Shown: piece after piece, positions 34,252 to 47,109 of the stretch
Numbering within the stretch: position 1 is the stretch's first letter
How the letters are laid out: each line of letters begins with the position of its first letter
From: Clitopilus passeckerianus
Taxonomy: Eukaryota; Basidiomycota; Agaricomycetes; Agaricales; Entolomataceae
DNA length: 64,000 nt
Assembly (NCBI GenBank): GCA_944990035.1
Contig: CALYLX010000143.1
Span: 248,001-312,000 of the forward strand
Direction: 5' to 3'
Notes under the pieces: generated by a model
Database searches by the model: none
The model's input: the letters and a program-made list of their open reading frames with translations, nothing else
Told to the model about the DNA's origin: nothing
Position numbers and translations under genes: made by a program

Positions 34252-37200
34252 CTAATTGGTCCATGAAGTAACTTTCCCTAGTTTTGGTATAATGTTGTCC
34301 AATGTGGTGAACGAGGCCATTCTTTTCAGCTTGCGTTCGACGACTGCCTTGGTTGGGCTAGGCTCATCACTGCTGGGGAAATCGCAGTCATTATAGGCAC
34401 GGCCTCGTTGTATTTCAGGTGAAACTAGGTGATGAGGGGTGACCTGGCCGATATGAGGATCATCATCAGAGGAGAGGTTAAGCGGCATGATTTTGGTGGT
34501 TGGGCGCAGTTCAATAGGATCACTGCTGAGGGTCTCGTCAGATGGGGGAAGCCAGAAGACGTCGTCGGTAGGGGTGCATCTCTTGAAAGAGGTATAGGCC
34601 TTAGCCGTTGAGTGACTGGGTTTCAAGGTACGCTTGTGGGCTGGCGTTTGAGGGATGTGAGTGGCAGAGTCAAAGCTGACTGCAGGACGGATACGTCCTC
34701 CATACAGGTCGTTCAAACGGGGAACCTCTACAGCATCGAAGAACGAGCGCCTTCTCTTCTTCGTAGGGGTCGCAATGAGGCTGGCCACAGGGAACAAAGC
34801 GGGGATAGGTATGGACGAGAGTTGATCAGCAACGGCTTCTCGCTCGTCCTCGCTGTCATCTACCAGTTCTTCCACAGGTTTCCTGCCCTTCTTCAGCGGC
34901 GACGGGCACTCATCCGTGAGTTCTTCATAAGCACGTCGTTTGCCCAGGGTCGAGGTTCTTTGGCAAGGAGACTGCATGGCAATCCGCTCGACAATAGGTC
35001 TGAAGACGTATTTGGAAGCAGGTGACACATTCTCTTTGTTGTCCTCCAACTTGCGACGTTTCGACGGTGAGTCGTGTCCAGGTGTGTAGTGTGGAGTCCG
35101 TCGAGGTGTTTGAGGTCGTCGAGAGGTCATAGGAGAATACGGGGAGGAAGGAGGTAGCTGAGAGAAGAAAGAAACGGGAGGTTTCCGTGAACGGGATGGA
35201 GTGGTGGGGGAAGAAGACGGAAGGTCTCGTGTTGGGGTTGTAGGCGTGGATGGGCGAAACATAATCGGTACTTCGGGGGACAGTTCGACTGCGCTGGTGG
35301 TTGCAACCGGCTCGGGCTCCGAACTGGCATCAACCCCATAAACAACTTGCAGGCACATTTGTATGTCCGCAGGCCATCCTCCAGCAGGCACTTCCATCAT
35401 GCCGTAAGTAGAGTCCCAGAAAGTCTGGAATAGTTCGCAGGCTGGTGTTTGTATGGCTTGACGCCCCAAGAAGGGCGAAACAATCACTGCTCCAAACAAT
35501 TCCAGAGCATTGCTTGCCGTCGATAGTCCTTGCAGTCCGACGAGTACAGTCTCGTAGAGGGGCATGATCTAAAAAAAAATCAGTCCATGCACTAACCTGG
35601 CGTCAAATATGAAGCTATATGAAGACTTACATCGAAGTCCAGATCGCCAGAGTCCCAAGCAGAGTATTCATCCTGCGCCCAGAGGGCCACAGCGTTACTC
35701 AGCCCGGTTAGCACAGATGTAAATGCATCTCCTGTGCAGTCTCCTAGGATCTTCGTGACAGCCCGGATGACCCACAAATAACGGAGTTTTTCGGCGGCCG
35801 TTGGGGGATATGCGGAGCGCATGGTATCGTTGACCAGCTCTAGAATGGTATGTGGGACCTCGGATACTTGGTTCTCTGGTTCGCCGGCGTAGGTGAGGAG
35901 CATCTCAATGAGGTGGATGCAAGCGGGTGCTGAGGTTGGCGATTGGTTGGCCGCTGTGACGGTTGTCGCTATGGAAGACAGAACTGTGTTTGTATAGCAG
36001 CCATAATCCAGTGCTTTGGCAATAGCATGGTCAAGGAGAGCTTGCCAAGCCTCAACGTCATCCTTGGTCAACTCAAATGTAGTTTCAAATCTGTGTGGAG
36101 TAGATTCAGTAATGGCACACAGTTCAGTGGGTAGGACTTACGCGAAGGGAACAGCTAGAAGGGAAATAGCACCTTCCATTTCCGCGTCGCCGACGACGTC
36201 GAGCCATTTCTGGCTGAAAATCCTCCACACACATCTCCTCTCTTCACCATTCCACTTCCACTGCCATGAAGGCTCTCCATTGCCGTCCTTGTAACCCCAG
36301 AACAGCCGGATCTCATCCACTCCGCAAACACCCAAGATGTCGGTGCAGAAGCTAACCCACTGCTCCAAGGAAGTGTTTGTTGCAGGAGCAGAAACCACAT
36401 CATCCTCGGCGTTGGTGAAACTGAAGAAATCTTCGGCATTCTGCATCAAGGCAACAAGTAACTTGCCGCCGGCCAGCTTCAAGCTGTCCGTGGGCATAAC
36501 ATCCCTCATCGTGGCCCAGAGATCCATGGCGAATTCCAGCCTCAGTCCACTTGGTGTGAATTGGTCTTCGACAGTTGCTGTGGACTTTGAACCCTTCTTC
36601 TGTTGCTTCCGAGCAACAGTGAGGTCGAGGTCCTGATTTTGCAGCACGGTCTCGATGATATCATAAGCACTTTGGCACACGAAAGAAGCCATTATGTCGT
36701 CCGGTAGATCATCCGCATCTACGAATCGTCAGCATAGGCCATGACACGGTGACCAGCAACGTACCTCTGATTGAAGCAACACACAGGCTGGTCAATGATC
36801 CCCATACCCCGACTAGATCTTTCCATATTCCATCCTTCCAGGTCTTGGTATCCTCGGAGCTATCGCCCGAGTTACTCGGCTCGTACTTCTCCCACATGGT
36901 TTTACTCCCCAAGATGAACTTCCATGGCTTCATCATCCCTTCCCACACCCACAACCCTTTCCATGCACCCAAGGCCCCATCATGGGTAGGTACCGACGAA
37001 AGACTGAAGTCGATTGTGTCCAGACACCTGATGTCATCCGCCTTCCAGGTCTCTTCGTAGGCAAGGTTCACATCGCGAGTGAAGCTCTTCCAGTCGGCCG
37101 TCAACAGGCCAGGATAGGCGCTGAACAGCCCTCTGGGCAAGAGTGATGGCCTTCCTCCCTCTTTGTCGGTGATGGCGACACGGGCAGGATTTCGAAGGGC

Positions 37201-39202
37201 AATCCTCCGATTCTCCCACTTCGTACAACCCGGTTGAACCCCAGTCATAACCTTCATGACATCCAAAGTTTGACCACAGGTGGCCGTATCCTTGATGGTC
37301 ATTGAATCGAGCACGTCAAGGCTCTTGCGTAGGCGATCCTCTCTTCGGCGGAAAGTGACATCTTCGTCTTCCTCAGGGTCGAAATCGAGTGGACTGTTGA
37401 GGAGACTAGCAATGGTGCAGACACCATTTTCAAGCTCGACGACACTCTGTACGAGATTCCAAAGAGCTTCCTTTGCCTTGATGCCTTGGCTGACGGGCTC
37501 GTCGTCGTCCTCTTCATCGCCATCCGCATCATCACCGATATAAATCCAAGTGAACGCTCTCCAAACCAGACAGGCTAACCCTCTCGCGGATTGTCTTCTG
37601 TGACGCATAGCCAGGCCCATGATGGCGCCCATGACCTTCGCAAGTTTGATGTCCCTCTTAAGCTCGTCACCGAGGAGAACGATGAGGGCAGCAAGAGTGC
37701 AGAGTGCCCAGACTGGGCCATGGGCTGTATGCGCGGGTTCGACGGCCTGAAGGGTAGTCCGTAGGGTACGGAAAATAGAAGAGGTGCCCTCAGCTTTGGA
37801 AGGTGAGGCAGTGGCTATATCATTGCTAGCAGCACTCTTCTGTGGGGAGGCCGGTTGGGCGGAGGGTGTCATCACGAAGTCTTTCACTGTTGCGCTGATG
37901 CCTTCGAGAATAGCCTGGTGTTTTTGAGAGCCTCGGAGGGTGGCGCAAGCTGTGGCAAAACCACCCAGGGCGTGACAAGCTTGAACTCGGATTGTTAAGG
38001 TTGGTGCTAGAAGGTTGTTGAGGACCGAGTTGAGCAATATATGCGGGGCCTTCCCGAAGGCAGGAACGAATAGGCCGGGAAGATGCAAAGACAAGTCATG
38101 GACCGCCTAGACAGAGGTATGATGAGTATCACGTTCAGGCTACCCATGCGAGAAATTAAATACCTTGAGACCGTCGGATGCCGAGCCCTTCTTGCCTTCT
38201 TTACCCAGCTCTCCATCAACACCCCTCGTCAGGGCGTATGCAATTCGATCCGCAGCGGGTGCGAGAATGGGAACAGGAAGTCGCTGGGTTTGGAGGAGTC
38301 CAATGGCCAGAGCGCATGTTTTGCGCGCATTCAACGAAGGTAACTCCCGTGCGAGCGGAATTGCAAGAACAGCAGTAAGCATTGACCGAATCTGTTTATC
38401 TATAATGCGGGTTTGAGCATTCGACTTGACTTGGTAGTAAATATTTCGTACCCGAGAAAATTTGATGAACAGCAGGTGTCGTAAAAGCGACACCCAGGAA
38501 ACGGAGAACAGCATGTACGGTCGTGCACATGTCCCTCGCATATTTGATTTCCTCTTCGTTGAGACCATCTCTCTTCTTCTTCTTCGGTGTATTCCTGGGT
38601 GACGGCAGCAAGACCTGTTTTTCCCGCTCCGCCTCTTCCCTGTCAACAGGGCCAATATCCATTGTAGCTCGCTCCAAATCTCGTACTACTGCATCAGCGA
38701 GGACGTGTTTGTTTTTTCGCAGAGGCTGAAATAACGGCCAAGACTCGTCTCCAAGTTCCGACTTTCCGGCAAGTGCTGCCTTCAGTCGGGCGGTGAGAAT
38801 GCAATACGCCTCAACGACTTCCTTCAACTTGTTGTTCGACGCGTCAATGAGTGCATTATCTGGCTGAATGATGCGAGACACAGGATATACGAGGTACCCA
38901 AGGTCGCAGAGCGGGTCGCCAGGTTCTGGTGTAACTTCTCGCTGGGGTGACTCAGGTGGACACGGCAGGCTGAGAAAAGCTGAAGACTTCTTGAGAATTG
39001 ATTTCGACGCCTTTCGCTTCAACGAAGATTTCAAAGGCGTGATAGGCGCGGAAGTGGCCTTCGTTGTGGTGGGGTTGAGGATATGAATTTCGTCGTCTTT
39101 GGCAAACACGACTCGCGACGATGGGTCAATTTCACGGTTTTCCTTGTCCTTGATGCGGTGACCCGTACTTGGCGGCGTTAGTAGAGCCATCTTGTTTGCC
39201 AT
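34252..39202 (-). CDS. RIF1: Rif1 homologue with PP1-docking motifs
   Basis: Rif1 controls replication timing, telomeres and double-strand-break repair, largely by bringing PP1 phosphatase to chromatin. I prefer the ATG at 39202 (MANKMALLTPPSTGHR); an earlier in-frame ATG lies at 39394. Residues 30-33 are RVVF (39104-39115) and 68-71 are SILK (38990-39001), the two classic PP1-binding motifs in the same order as in yeast Rif1. A long helical HEAT-type region matches the Rif1 N-terminal domain (APTLTIRVQACHALGGFA, RGLACLVWRAFTWIYIGDD). The C-terminal third is disordered, rich in SP/TP sites and basic clusters (HDSPSKRRKLEDNKENVSP), and ends LGKVTSWTN. Length is about 1,500 residues with six or seven introns. 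A shorter paralogue lies at 60090-63927. Confidence 0.85.
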
Positions 39203-39277
39203 GGGAGTTGGTAGTGGTGGCGAGGAGGAAGAACAGTAAGGGCCACCGTCGAGACAAGCTTCCGTGGCTTTGGAAAG

Positions 39278-39385
39278 ACGCGTGAGGAAACGGGTGTGAC
39301 GCTTTGTGACAGGCTTACTGTATTTGTTTGCGACGCGTCTCAACAGTTGTATTGACGCGTCGCGTGGTTTATTTGGTTGACGCGT
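39278..39385 (-). promoter_or_regulatory. Cluster of four ACGCGT (MCB-type) boxes at RIF1
   Basis: ACGCGT occurs at 39278-39283, 39333-39338, 39355-39360 and 39380-39385. Three of the four are within the 8-mer GACGCGTC. ACGCGT is the MluI cell-cycle box bound by MBF (Mbp1/Swi6) at G1/S genes in fungi. The cluster is 76-183 bp upstream of the preferred RIF1 ATG at 39202. It would lie inside the coding sequence if the ATG at 39394 were used. Confidence 0.6.
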
Positions 39386-39394
39386 CTTTTCCAT

Positions 39395-39902
39395 ACAACC
39401 GACATGAGAAGGCCGCAGGAACGCCTCAAAACGAAAATAAATGGGAGATTGTGCTTGAGTCCTCAAATTCTATTTACCGATATATTCTGCCACCCTCGTC
39501 TTGATACTCCCTAGGATCTCACAGATTTCTTGCTGCTCCTCATTGAAACTCGGTACTTAGAATGGTGTGTGGCGAATTGAATCTTTTCGGGTGGTACCTG
39601 GCTCACTCGATAGGACATGTTTCGACATCAGGAGGGATGCGGTGAAATGGCTCCTATCGTAGTATGAAATCAGACAGCTCACAATCACCTCTTTTTAAAT
39701 ATAATCCTTGTTGGGCCCATGATTAGATTGCAAGGAAATGGCTCGACTGGCTCCAGGGGCTGCTCGTCGAAATGATTAGTACTTATATTGAGTTATGAAG
39801 TTCATAGAGTGCAAATACCGGCGCCATGATCTCTAGCAAAATACTATGGATAATGCAAACCAGTTGTCTTACGCGTGAATCGGGGTACTGCCGTAGCGGC
39901 TA
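39395..39902. other. Intergenic, RIF1 upstream and F-box/LRR 3' flank
   Basis: About 500 bp separate RIF1 from the stop of the next minus-strand gene. No coding sequence is recognised. Together with 39203-39394 this should contain the RIF1 promoter. Confidence 0.5.
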
Positions 39903-41456
39903 CTATTCAACGAAAACTAAGTTTATGCCCCTTCTCCTGGCCACGTCCGATGCATTGGCCGCCTCTCCATAGTTCCAAAATGCTGGATCATGATTGTGAC
40001 AAATTATCTTGATAGAACCCCAACCTGTGACCTCCATAGCTTCAGACAGGCCCTCGATCGCAAACGCCCTGCCATATATACGAAGACTACAGCGATCTTT
40101 CTTTGGTTTCGTATCCTCTGCTTTACTCCTACCACTTATTATAGAAGCGGAGAAGTTTCCTTCCCTGAGGGTAATGTCAGCCTCCCATAGCTCCTTCATC
40201 TCGGGCAGGACTGTTTCAAGCGCGAAAGTCTCATCGGGATGATCGACGGCGATCCTGCATTCGTGAATATTAAGGCAATTCAGAGATGGCGCCGTTATGC
40301 GAAGAAACGCAGCGAGGTCCGTGTTATGTAGGCCCTTCAGGTTGTGAAGAGTCAACTCCCGCAATGTGCCACAGGCAAGGAGGAGAAGCTCCCCGCCGTA
40401 AATGGTTCCATAACCAACGGTCAAGTCTTCCAGTGGGCACACAATCGCAGGATTGCTGGGTAGCTGCAATGAGATTTTGGTCAGAAATGGGCATTTATAT
40501 GGGACATTCAACCGTACTGTTTCCGCGGCATCGCTGAGGGTATTAAAGGGATCAGGTATATGCGATAGGCGCATCCAAAGGCTCACTCACGGATCGCGTA
40601 GTTCATCCCATCCAGTCAACTCCAGGTGTCGTAAATGTCCCCAGCTTCGTATGACCTGTTGGATATCAGACAAATGGAGGGTAGATTGGGGCTTCCCAGA
40701 CTTCTCAGTGGCCACGAGTCGTTTGGAGGGTTTTATTTCAAGGCGTTCGATGCTTTGCATCCCGCGCAAGAGATCAGCATGTGTCCAAATCACAGGTTTG
40801 CGAAGAACGAGCGTTCTCATGGATAACATTGAGAATTCAAGAAAGCTCTTGCATGCCTCAAGAAGCGTGGGGCTATCTAACTCTAGGGTCCAGAATTCCA
40901 GATAGCCGTCATCAAAAGTCCTAAAATAAGATCCTCGCTCTGGTCGAAGGCGTATGGCACGACCGAGCGTGACGGGGTTGCCTATCTGGCTAATGTTGAT
41001 GCCTCCTTTACCAATAATCTGGAAGATGGTTTCTACGACTGGTAGCCATGCTTTGCAAACCATTGCGAAAGAAAGTAAATGTTTTTTCCATGACTTGCCA
41101 CCACGGAAGTTCTGAGGCTGGTAGAAGTGAGAGGCGATTCTTTGAACGATCTCGAGGGGCAAATTTATGGGCCTTGGGTTCCTCTCGCCACACGGAAGAA
41201 TGTGAATATAATGAAGAGTTGCTCTGCATAGAGGCCCCCAAGGAATAACATTTCTAGGAGAGAATTCAAGCCAGAACGTCGAGGCCCATGAAGGTCCGCC
41301 AAGGAATCGTCTATCATAGACAAGGCGATATTCAAGGCTTGGATTCCCGGGGATTTCATCTGCTTTCAGAGGCCGCAGGTGGTAGTAAGAAGTGCCGGAG
41401 ATCTTCTTGAGTTTGAGTACGGCTGTGATTACAGAGCGGGAGGTCGTATCCCCCAT
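39903..41456 (-). CDS. F-box protein with LRR-like region
   Basis: The ATG at 41456 begins MGDTTSRSVITAVLKLKKIS. An N-terminal region of about 95 residues leads to an F-box-like motif, INLPLEIVQRIASHF, then MVCKAWLPVVETIF; an insert of about 15 residues (QNFRGGKSWKKH) lies between the two helices. One intron (gtgagt...ccctcag) joins WDELRDP to DAAETVRLNVPYK. The second exon has leucine-rich turns (LLLACGTLRELTLHNLKGLH, APSLNCLNIHECRI), in keeping with an LRR-like substrate-binding end. It stops at 39903-39905 after INLVFVE. It is a predicted SCF adaptor; the family assignment rests on motif pattern only. Confidence 0.65.
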
Positions 41457-42063
41457 GTGTATCTGTGCGCCATTGCTTTGCAAGGACGATGATGGTGAGT
41501 GTGTTCCAGAGGTTGTCCGAATTGATCGATCCTTGAATATCCTAGCCTCACGATAACGTACGATTATCTAAATTTTTATTAGAGGCTCTTTGAAGCTAAT
41601 GATATGCAGACCTACAATCGGAGCGAGGGCATCAATACCTTCGCAAACAATACAGAGCCGAAGATCAGTGAAAGACTCGGCGGATGGGGAATCCACGACC
41701 ACGGAGAAGCAGCATCCTTTAAAGTCGGCAGGTCTACCTTGAGGTCCGTCAGCTACATTATAGCTCATCCAGTACGTCTGGGTATTTGATAGACCTTTTG
41801 TAGTCATTCTCAAGTACCACTGATGTTGTCAGTCGATGTTGTGGCAGATGGCAAGAGGTGTATGTGGGCATAGCCACTACTTGTGATGACATACACGCTG
41901 AGATGGTAGTATGTCAGGGATGTGCTCAAGGAGTTTTGAGAGACGGCAGCGGAAATTGTCAATATTTTGAGCCGCAATCATCTAAAGAATCAGATACCGA
42001 AGAGCCATGAGCCAAGTAATTTCTAGGATTGACCCTGTGGACTACTGCAAGTGGCACTCGATA
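41457..42063. other. Intergenic, 0.6 kb
   Basis: This is the upstream region of the F-box/LRR gene and the 3' flank of the permease gene. An 81-codon minus-strand frame at 41568-41813 shows no domain and is not called. Confidence 0.5.
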
Positions 42064-44285
42064 TCACAGTTTATCAACTTCGGCAATATCTATAGCATCC
42101 GATTCTTTCTCGTTGAACCCTGCTTCCACGGTAGCAACAGGGCCTCTAAAGTGATGTCGGCCCCAGACCGCCCATACCAAAGCAACTATCAGAGTTACTC
42201 CACCGATTGCCACAATGGCGTAATTCCTAGAAGGGATCAAAATAAATACTAGTCAATGAAAGCAAGAATTCGGGACGAACATGTTAAGTGCATTCACTGG
42301 CGAATTATCGTTAGCAAATTGGTTCTCAATGAGGGGATTATACATACCTGGAGTTGTTGTTGGGAGGATGAACAACACACAGACGAAGAAAGTGAATAAC
42401 ATGCTGATCACATTAATTCCCCAGGACCATTTTCCGAGTGAAAATGGGCCCTTCTCTGTCATACTGGTACATAGCCTACGTCAGCCCGGTCAAAGTCCAA
42501 TTCCATAACTGATAACGTACGAGTTAAACCAGAAGACCCTGCAGAGAATTGGCATATTGTACGAAAGCATGACTGCGATCGCTGCAGAGCTAAGGATAGC
42601 CCCAAATGCAACCGTCGAACCGATGTAAGCTGCACTGATAATGCATCCAACGAGCACCGACAGCCAAACGCCGTATACTGGAGCCTGGAATCTGTTCAGA
42701 TACGTAAATCTGTGTTTCATCGGGAAGGCGTTATCTCGAGCCAAGGCGTAGAAGAGGCGAGAAGAGGCCGTGAAGCTGTCCGAGATCCGTGAGCCCTTTC
42801 AACGGATGAAACGTAAAACAATGGACTTACGCGGTTATTGCAGCCAAGAACTGCGCAAGCCCCACAACAAAAATACAGAGGCACGCGAGTCGTTGACCAG
42901 CTGCATCGTAGAAAATCTGAGCGATCGGTATGGCAAAGGTGGTTTTTTGAACTGAGTCAATACTCTGAATCGAGAAAAGGAGAGAGAGCATGTAAATGAG
43001 TCCGATAAACCAGCTTCCTATGATAGAGACAACAATTGCTATTGGAGCGAGGATCTCGGCACGATGAGCCTGTGGAGTTCGATAAGCTGCCAGTCTGGGG
43101 AGTGTGGATTAACGTTGAAAGCCCTTACCTCTTCTGCGACCTGGGCCGCCGTTTCGCATCCTTCAAGGGTGTAGACAGCTTGAAGAAGTCCCAGCAGGAA
43201 TACAAAGCCCTTGTTACCCCAACCCGTAAAGCTATTCATCAATTAATAGATGATCGGAAGAGTCTACGACCGACAAACTCACTTCTCGAAGTCAGTGAAC
43301 ACAAATTCTGCCGAGTTCCTGTGCGGTGCCTTGACAAGTAGAGTGATAACGAGAACGAACGTCCCTCCCAGAGTCCACCAAAGGTTGAACGTTGACACGC
43401 CCGATACAGCTCGTGTCCCGACCGTATTGACGATACCGCTTTACGAACGACGATCAAGCTTTATAACGTGAATCAACTGGAGAATACGAACCTAAATATA
43501 TTGACAGCCCAAGCCATGGCTGCTATTTCAAGTCGGGTCAAGGTTTTCCCAGTAGAAACCTCTATCAGAGACGCGAGGTAGAGTGCCGTACTTAAATTCC
43601 TGGTGGGATGAAAGTTAGGTGATGAGCTCAGTTGGACTGAATTACGTTGATAACCGATTCTCACCCTGAAGTTCCAGTGAATACCTATGGGAGTTCAGTC
43701 AGCCTTACCACGTAAAACAAAGCAGTTCTTACCATAGCGAATGAATATATCCATCCCGTAAAGAATCCTAGGGCAGGAACGTCAGGTTTCAACCTGCACA
43801 CCCAGAAGTATAAGCCTCCCATCGTTGGGCTACAATGGTCGATTAGCTTGACAGATTACAGCCAAAAGCAGAGAGAACCCACAAGGCAGAGCAGATTTCT
43901 GCAAGAGATAACGCGATCAGGAGCATGAAAATGGATACGATGTTCCATCCCCAGAATAAGCCGACCGGCCCCCCAGAGAACAATCCGGTTTGGTATGCTG
44001 AAGACATCCCTACAACATACATTCAATGAGTTCTGGGCCCCTTTCAGTGACGAAAGAGTCAAAAATACCCGTAAGAATTCCGATGGCCGTAAAGCTCATG
44101 CATACCACCCCAAGAAACGCTATCCCATCGATCAGCCTGTTGTGTATTTGGAAGTTTGTGTGAAGGAACGTACACATCTCCCGCCGAAACTCAACCTTAT
44201 AACCCAGTTCATTCAACCTCGCATTCGCCTGGTCATCATGGGTAACGGCAGCCTTCAAGCCTCTCGTCTTCTCTTGCGGGCCCAT
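42064..44285 (-). CDS. APC-family amino acid/GABA permease
   Basis: This plasma-membrane importer of amino acids, GABA or choline-type substrates belongs to the fungal amino-acid/choline transporter branch of the APC family. The ATG at 44285 starts MGPQEKTRGLKAAVTHDDQA. Introns of about 50 nt restore the family core: LGYKVEFRREMSFLGVVCM, GILTGMSSAYQTGLFSGGPV, FWGWNIVSIFMLLIALSLAE, PTMGGLYFWV, then SRLFYALARDNAFPMK in the central part. About twelve membrane segments are readable. The C-terminal tail is DAIDIAEVDKL with TGA at 42064-42066. Nine to eleven introns are needed, which is usual for this family in mushrooms. The exact substrate cannot be told. Confidence 0.85.
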
Positions 44286-46081
44286 GGTCGTTGGAGAACA
44301 AGGATGCTGGCGTGGAAAACAGTATGGGATTTGCTATGGTCCACATATACGTATATCATGTGCTGGCAAGAGCCGCTCGATTAGATTACCTTATGTCGAG
44401 TCCCAATTGATGTTATCGCTCTTCAAGCGGATAGGAGGCATAGTCAGATGATAGCCCTTCCTTGGCTTTCTTTAAGCGTATACATATACATGTAGATGGA
44501 GTGCACGCAAGGCGAGTCTAAAAATAGAACCCATCAGTTTACCTGTCAAGATTCTCAAGCAGGGCACACCTCTCCGATTGTGATTCTGAGCAAAGGATGG
44601 ACTAACCAGAAAGAGGCGTTGTGATGGATAACGGGGGTAATCTTTTGCCTGAAAGGCTCTGTACAAGCTTCCATCGTATCCCAGCGCTCATAATGGGTAC
44701 AGTACAGCTCGGCAAGGGATCGATGGCAAGGTCGGTATCTGTACCAAATCCGCCAGATGGAGGCATTGGAAAGCGTACGTGAGCAACGGCGGGCTCCGAG
44801 TCGTAGTTCAAACGTCATCGTTACGTAGAAAGTACTTATACACCGTACAATAGTCTCGTTCTCTTCGATAGGAACCCGGCGCAGATCCGATGCGCGACCT
44901 ATGAAAATCATCGCGTTTTCAATGCAGCATCTGTCCATAGAACACCACTCACAACGTTGGTATTATTGCACGATAAGCAACCTCTGAGAAAGGAAATGTG
45001 ATCGTGTGCTGACCTCAATACGAATCACTTTCAAATACCTGTCCAAGCAATCAGGCTAAAACATACAAAGGTTCTTCAGTCCTTCTGCCATCTAGCGAGT
45101 TTCTGATGCGAATGCAATTCATAAACGATCGGCTGGGCCAAGGGTCGGCGTGAGGTGACACCTGTGGCGTGTCTGTTACGGGCTTCGAAAGCGCCGTGAA
45201 CGCAGAACTTGCGAAGGGCAATGAACAAGGCGAAGCATAGGCACGGCTGCAGCAGGCAGCAATGCCGGGTGATTGTACGTCATGGGCAACGAACACCGTG
45301 CCACGCCCAGGGGGTACTCGTAAGAAATGTAGTCATGGCACAATAACTTAGTTGGGCGACCGCTATGCACAGTCATTCTTCCGGGTTATACTATCCGCCT
45401 TCTGCCAATATGCATAGGCTACGGGCTTACTATTGCCCCATGGGAGGCGGTTCCAACGGCGAACCCAGTGCGGAATGAGACGATCGAAGCCTGCCTATCG
45501 CCTCAAGGGCGTAGGCCAGAGTATACCGGGCCTGAAGCGTGTTTCGAAGCCATGGCGAGAATGTGCTAGAATTTCATGCCAGTATGTCGTGGAGCCAATA
45601 ATAACGGCGGATGGTGGTGACGACAGAGGCCAAGGGCGCCTGTTTTCGCCTCTATGATTGATCACGAGGGAGACTCGGGTGTAAGTGAAGATAGAAGCCT
45701 GTCAAGTGAAATCTCTGCGATAAACCTTGTAGAGCTTCAGCATACAGTTCAGCGAGTCTTTTGCGAGAGCAGCGGAAGGAACGAAGAACTTCCAAAAAAT
45801 CTTGAGGAAGAAAAGGACATCTGACCAAGTCGGCATGACTATTTTCAATTGCTAGGCGTCAGGTTAGCCGAAGCTGTGCCATCACAATTGATGCGGATAT
45901 CGCCGCCTGAACCGAAGAGGCGGTGGTGGTGGATCCGGAGGAAGATATAAAAGCCCTGACAAGACCCTCATCGTCTCTCAGGCTATTTCCTCTTCAACGA
46001 ACCCACAAGCGACTTTCTTAACGAAACTTAACGAACACAACACAAATCTCTCTCTGAAAGCCTTTTTCTACGTCAAAAACT
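44286..46081. other. Intergenic 1.8 kb between permease and wall-protein cluster
   Basis: This divergent spacer is expected to hold both promoters. A 127-codon minus-strand frame at 44555-44938 shows no domain. I find no transposon ends or RNA gene. Confidence 0.45.
45946..45952 (+). promoter_or_regulatory. TATA box of Kre9/Knh1-like gene 1
   Basis: TATAAAA lies about 130 nt upstream of the ATG at 46082 and is followed by a pyrimidine-rich, CAA-rich leader, which suits a highly expressed secreted-protein gene. Confidence 0.6.
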
Positions 46082-46633
46082 ATGATGTCTTTCGTAACCA
46101 CTTTCTTCGTCACCGTTTTCGCACTCTTCGCTCTCGTAGCATCTGCGCCTTTGAATGTGCGCGATGTTTTTGTGCCGCCAGTTCTCTATCCTCGTGAAGG
46201 CACCGTTTGGAAAGCTGGATCATATCACAATGTCACCTGGTATGTAAATCCCGCCAGCGACAACTGTATGACGTCTGAATAGTTCTGTAAAGGGATGTTT
46301 CGCATCCTCCCGCTCAAATCACCAACAAGGTTGGCCAGGTTGTTCTTGCCAAAGGAGATTATCTCATTGGACTCGGTGAGTAAACAACATGTGTCCCTCT
46401 TGACAGTCTGAACTTAATGTGCAATCTAGACCACCCTCTGGCCTCTGGTTTCGACATCCTCTTGGGACGCATTGAGGTTCACATTCCCGCTGATACCGTT
46501 CCGGGTGACGACTATTCTGTAGTTGGTAAGTTTCCGGATCGACAGCTTATCAATTAAAGCAATTTCCTAATCTTCCTTGACAGTCTTCGGTGACTCTGGA
46601 AACAACTCCAAGAGGTTTACAATCACCAAATAA
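46082..46633 (+). CDS. Small secreted Kre9/Knh1-like protein, no GPI tail
   Basis: Exons 46082-46239, 46293-46375, 46430-46525 and 46584-46633 give 128 residues. MMSFVTTFFVTVFALFALVA is a signal peptide cut near ASA-PL. The mature part is one Kre9/Knh1-type beta-sandwich domain: YPREGTVWKAGSYHNVTWDV, VGQVVLAKGDY, PGDDYSVVVFGDSGN. It ends RFTITK then TAA. The neighbour at 47110 has the same four-exon layout but continues into a Ser/Thr-rich GPI tail, which is missing here. Family members sit in or near the cell wall and are linked to beta-1,6-glucan assembly in yeast. The first intron must use the acceptor at 46291-46292, past a TAG and a TAA. Confidence 0.8.
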
Positions 46634-47109
46634 GCGCAGGCACCTCTGCTGACTTGTCGCAATCATACGACCGGCCATGGTGACGACCGTAACGACCCAT
46701 CACACGGACTATCATTCTGTACCATCAAGGACTTCTTCGTTCATATCTTCAAACCGGACATTTAAATTTCAACGCAATTCATGGACTTTGCTGTACAAAA
46801 CTCTGTTGTCGACATGTATCATACGTAGTGATCTTACCTTTACCTTATTCCCAATGTAATTTGTCAGTGGCCTTGTGCTACGTCTCATCGTATCTGTCGA
46901 ATTGAAAGCTTCGAATGCTCCGCATAGGAATAAATTAGCCGCGTCCATGCGTTCTTGCCCCTCCCCATCAATCCCTATTGGCGGTCATCATGTGATGGCT
47001 GCTCAGCCGACCAGCTACTTAAACATCGCTGCCTTCCTGGATGTCCTTTCCTTGACGGTTTCGCCCTTGCCACCTAGGTTCAACGTCCCCGAAGCCTACG
47101 AAGACCTTC
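46634..47109. other. Spacer between tandem Kre9-like genes
   Basis: This 476-bp spacer holds the 3' flank of the first and the promoter of the second gene. Frames here have no domain. Confidence 0.5.

Noticed and set aside
39203..39394. N-terminal extension of RIF1 starting at the ATG 39394.
   Set aside because: It is basic and low in family signal, it contains the ACGCGT cluster, and the downstream start MANKMALLTPPS fits better. It is kept only as an alternative.
44555..44938. Minus-strand 127-codon open frame in the spacer upstream of the permease.
   Set aside because: No domain, signal peptide or intron pattern; such lengths occur by chance in GC-balanced DNA.
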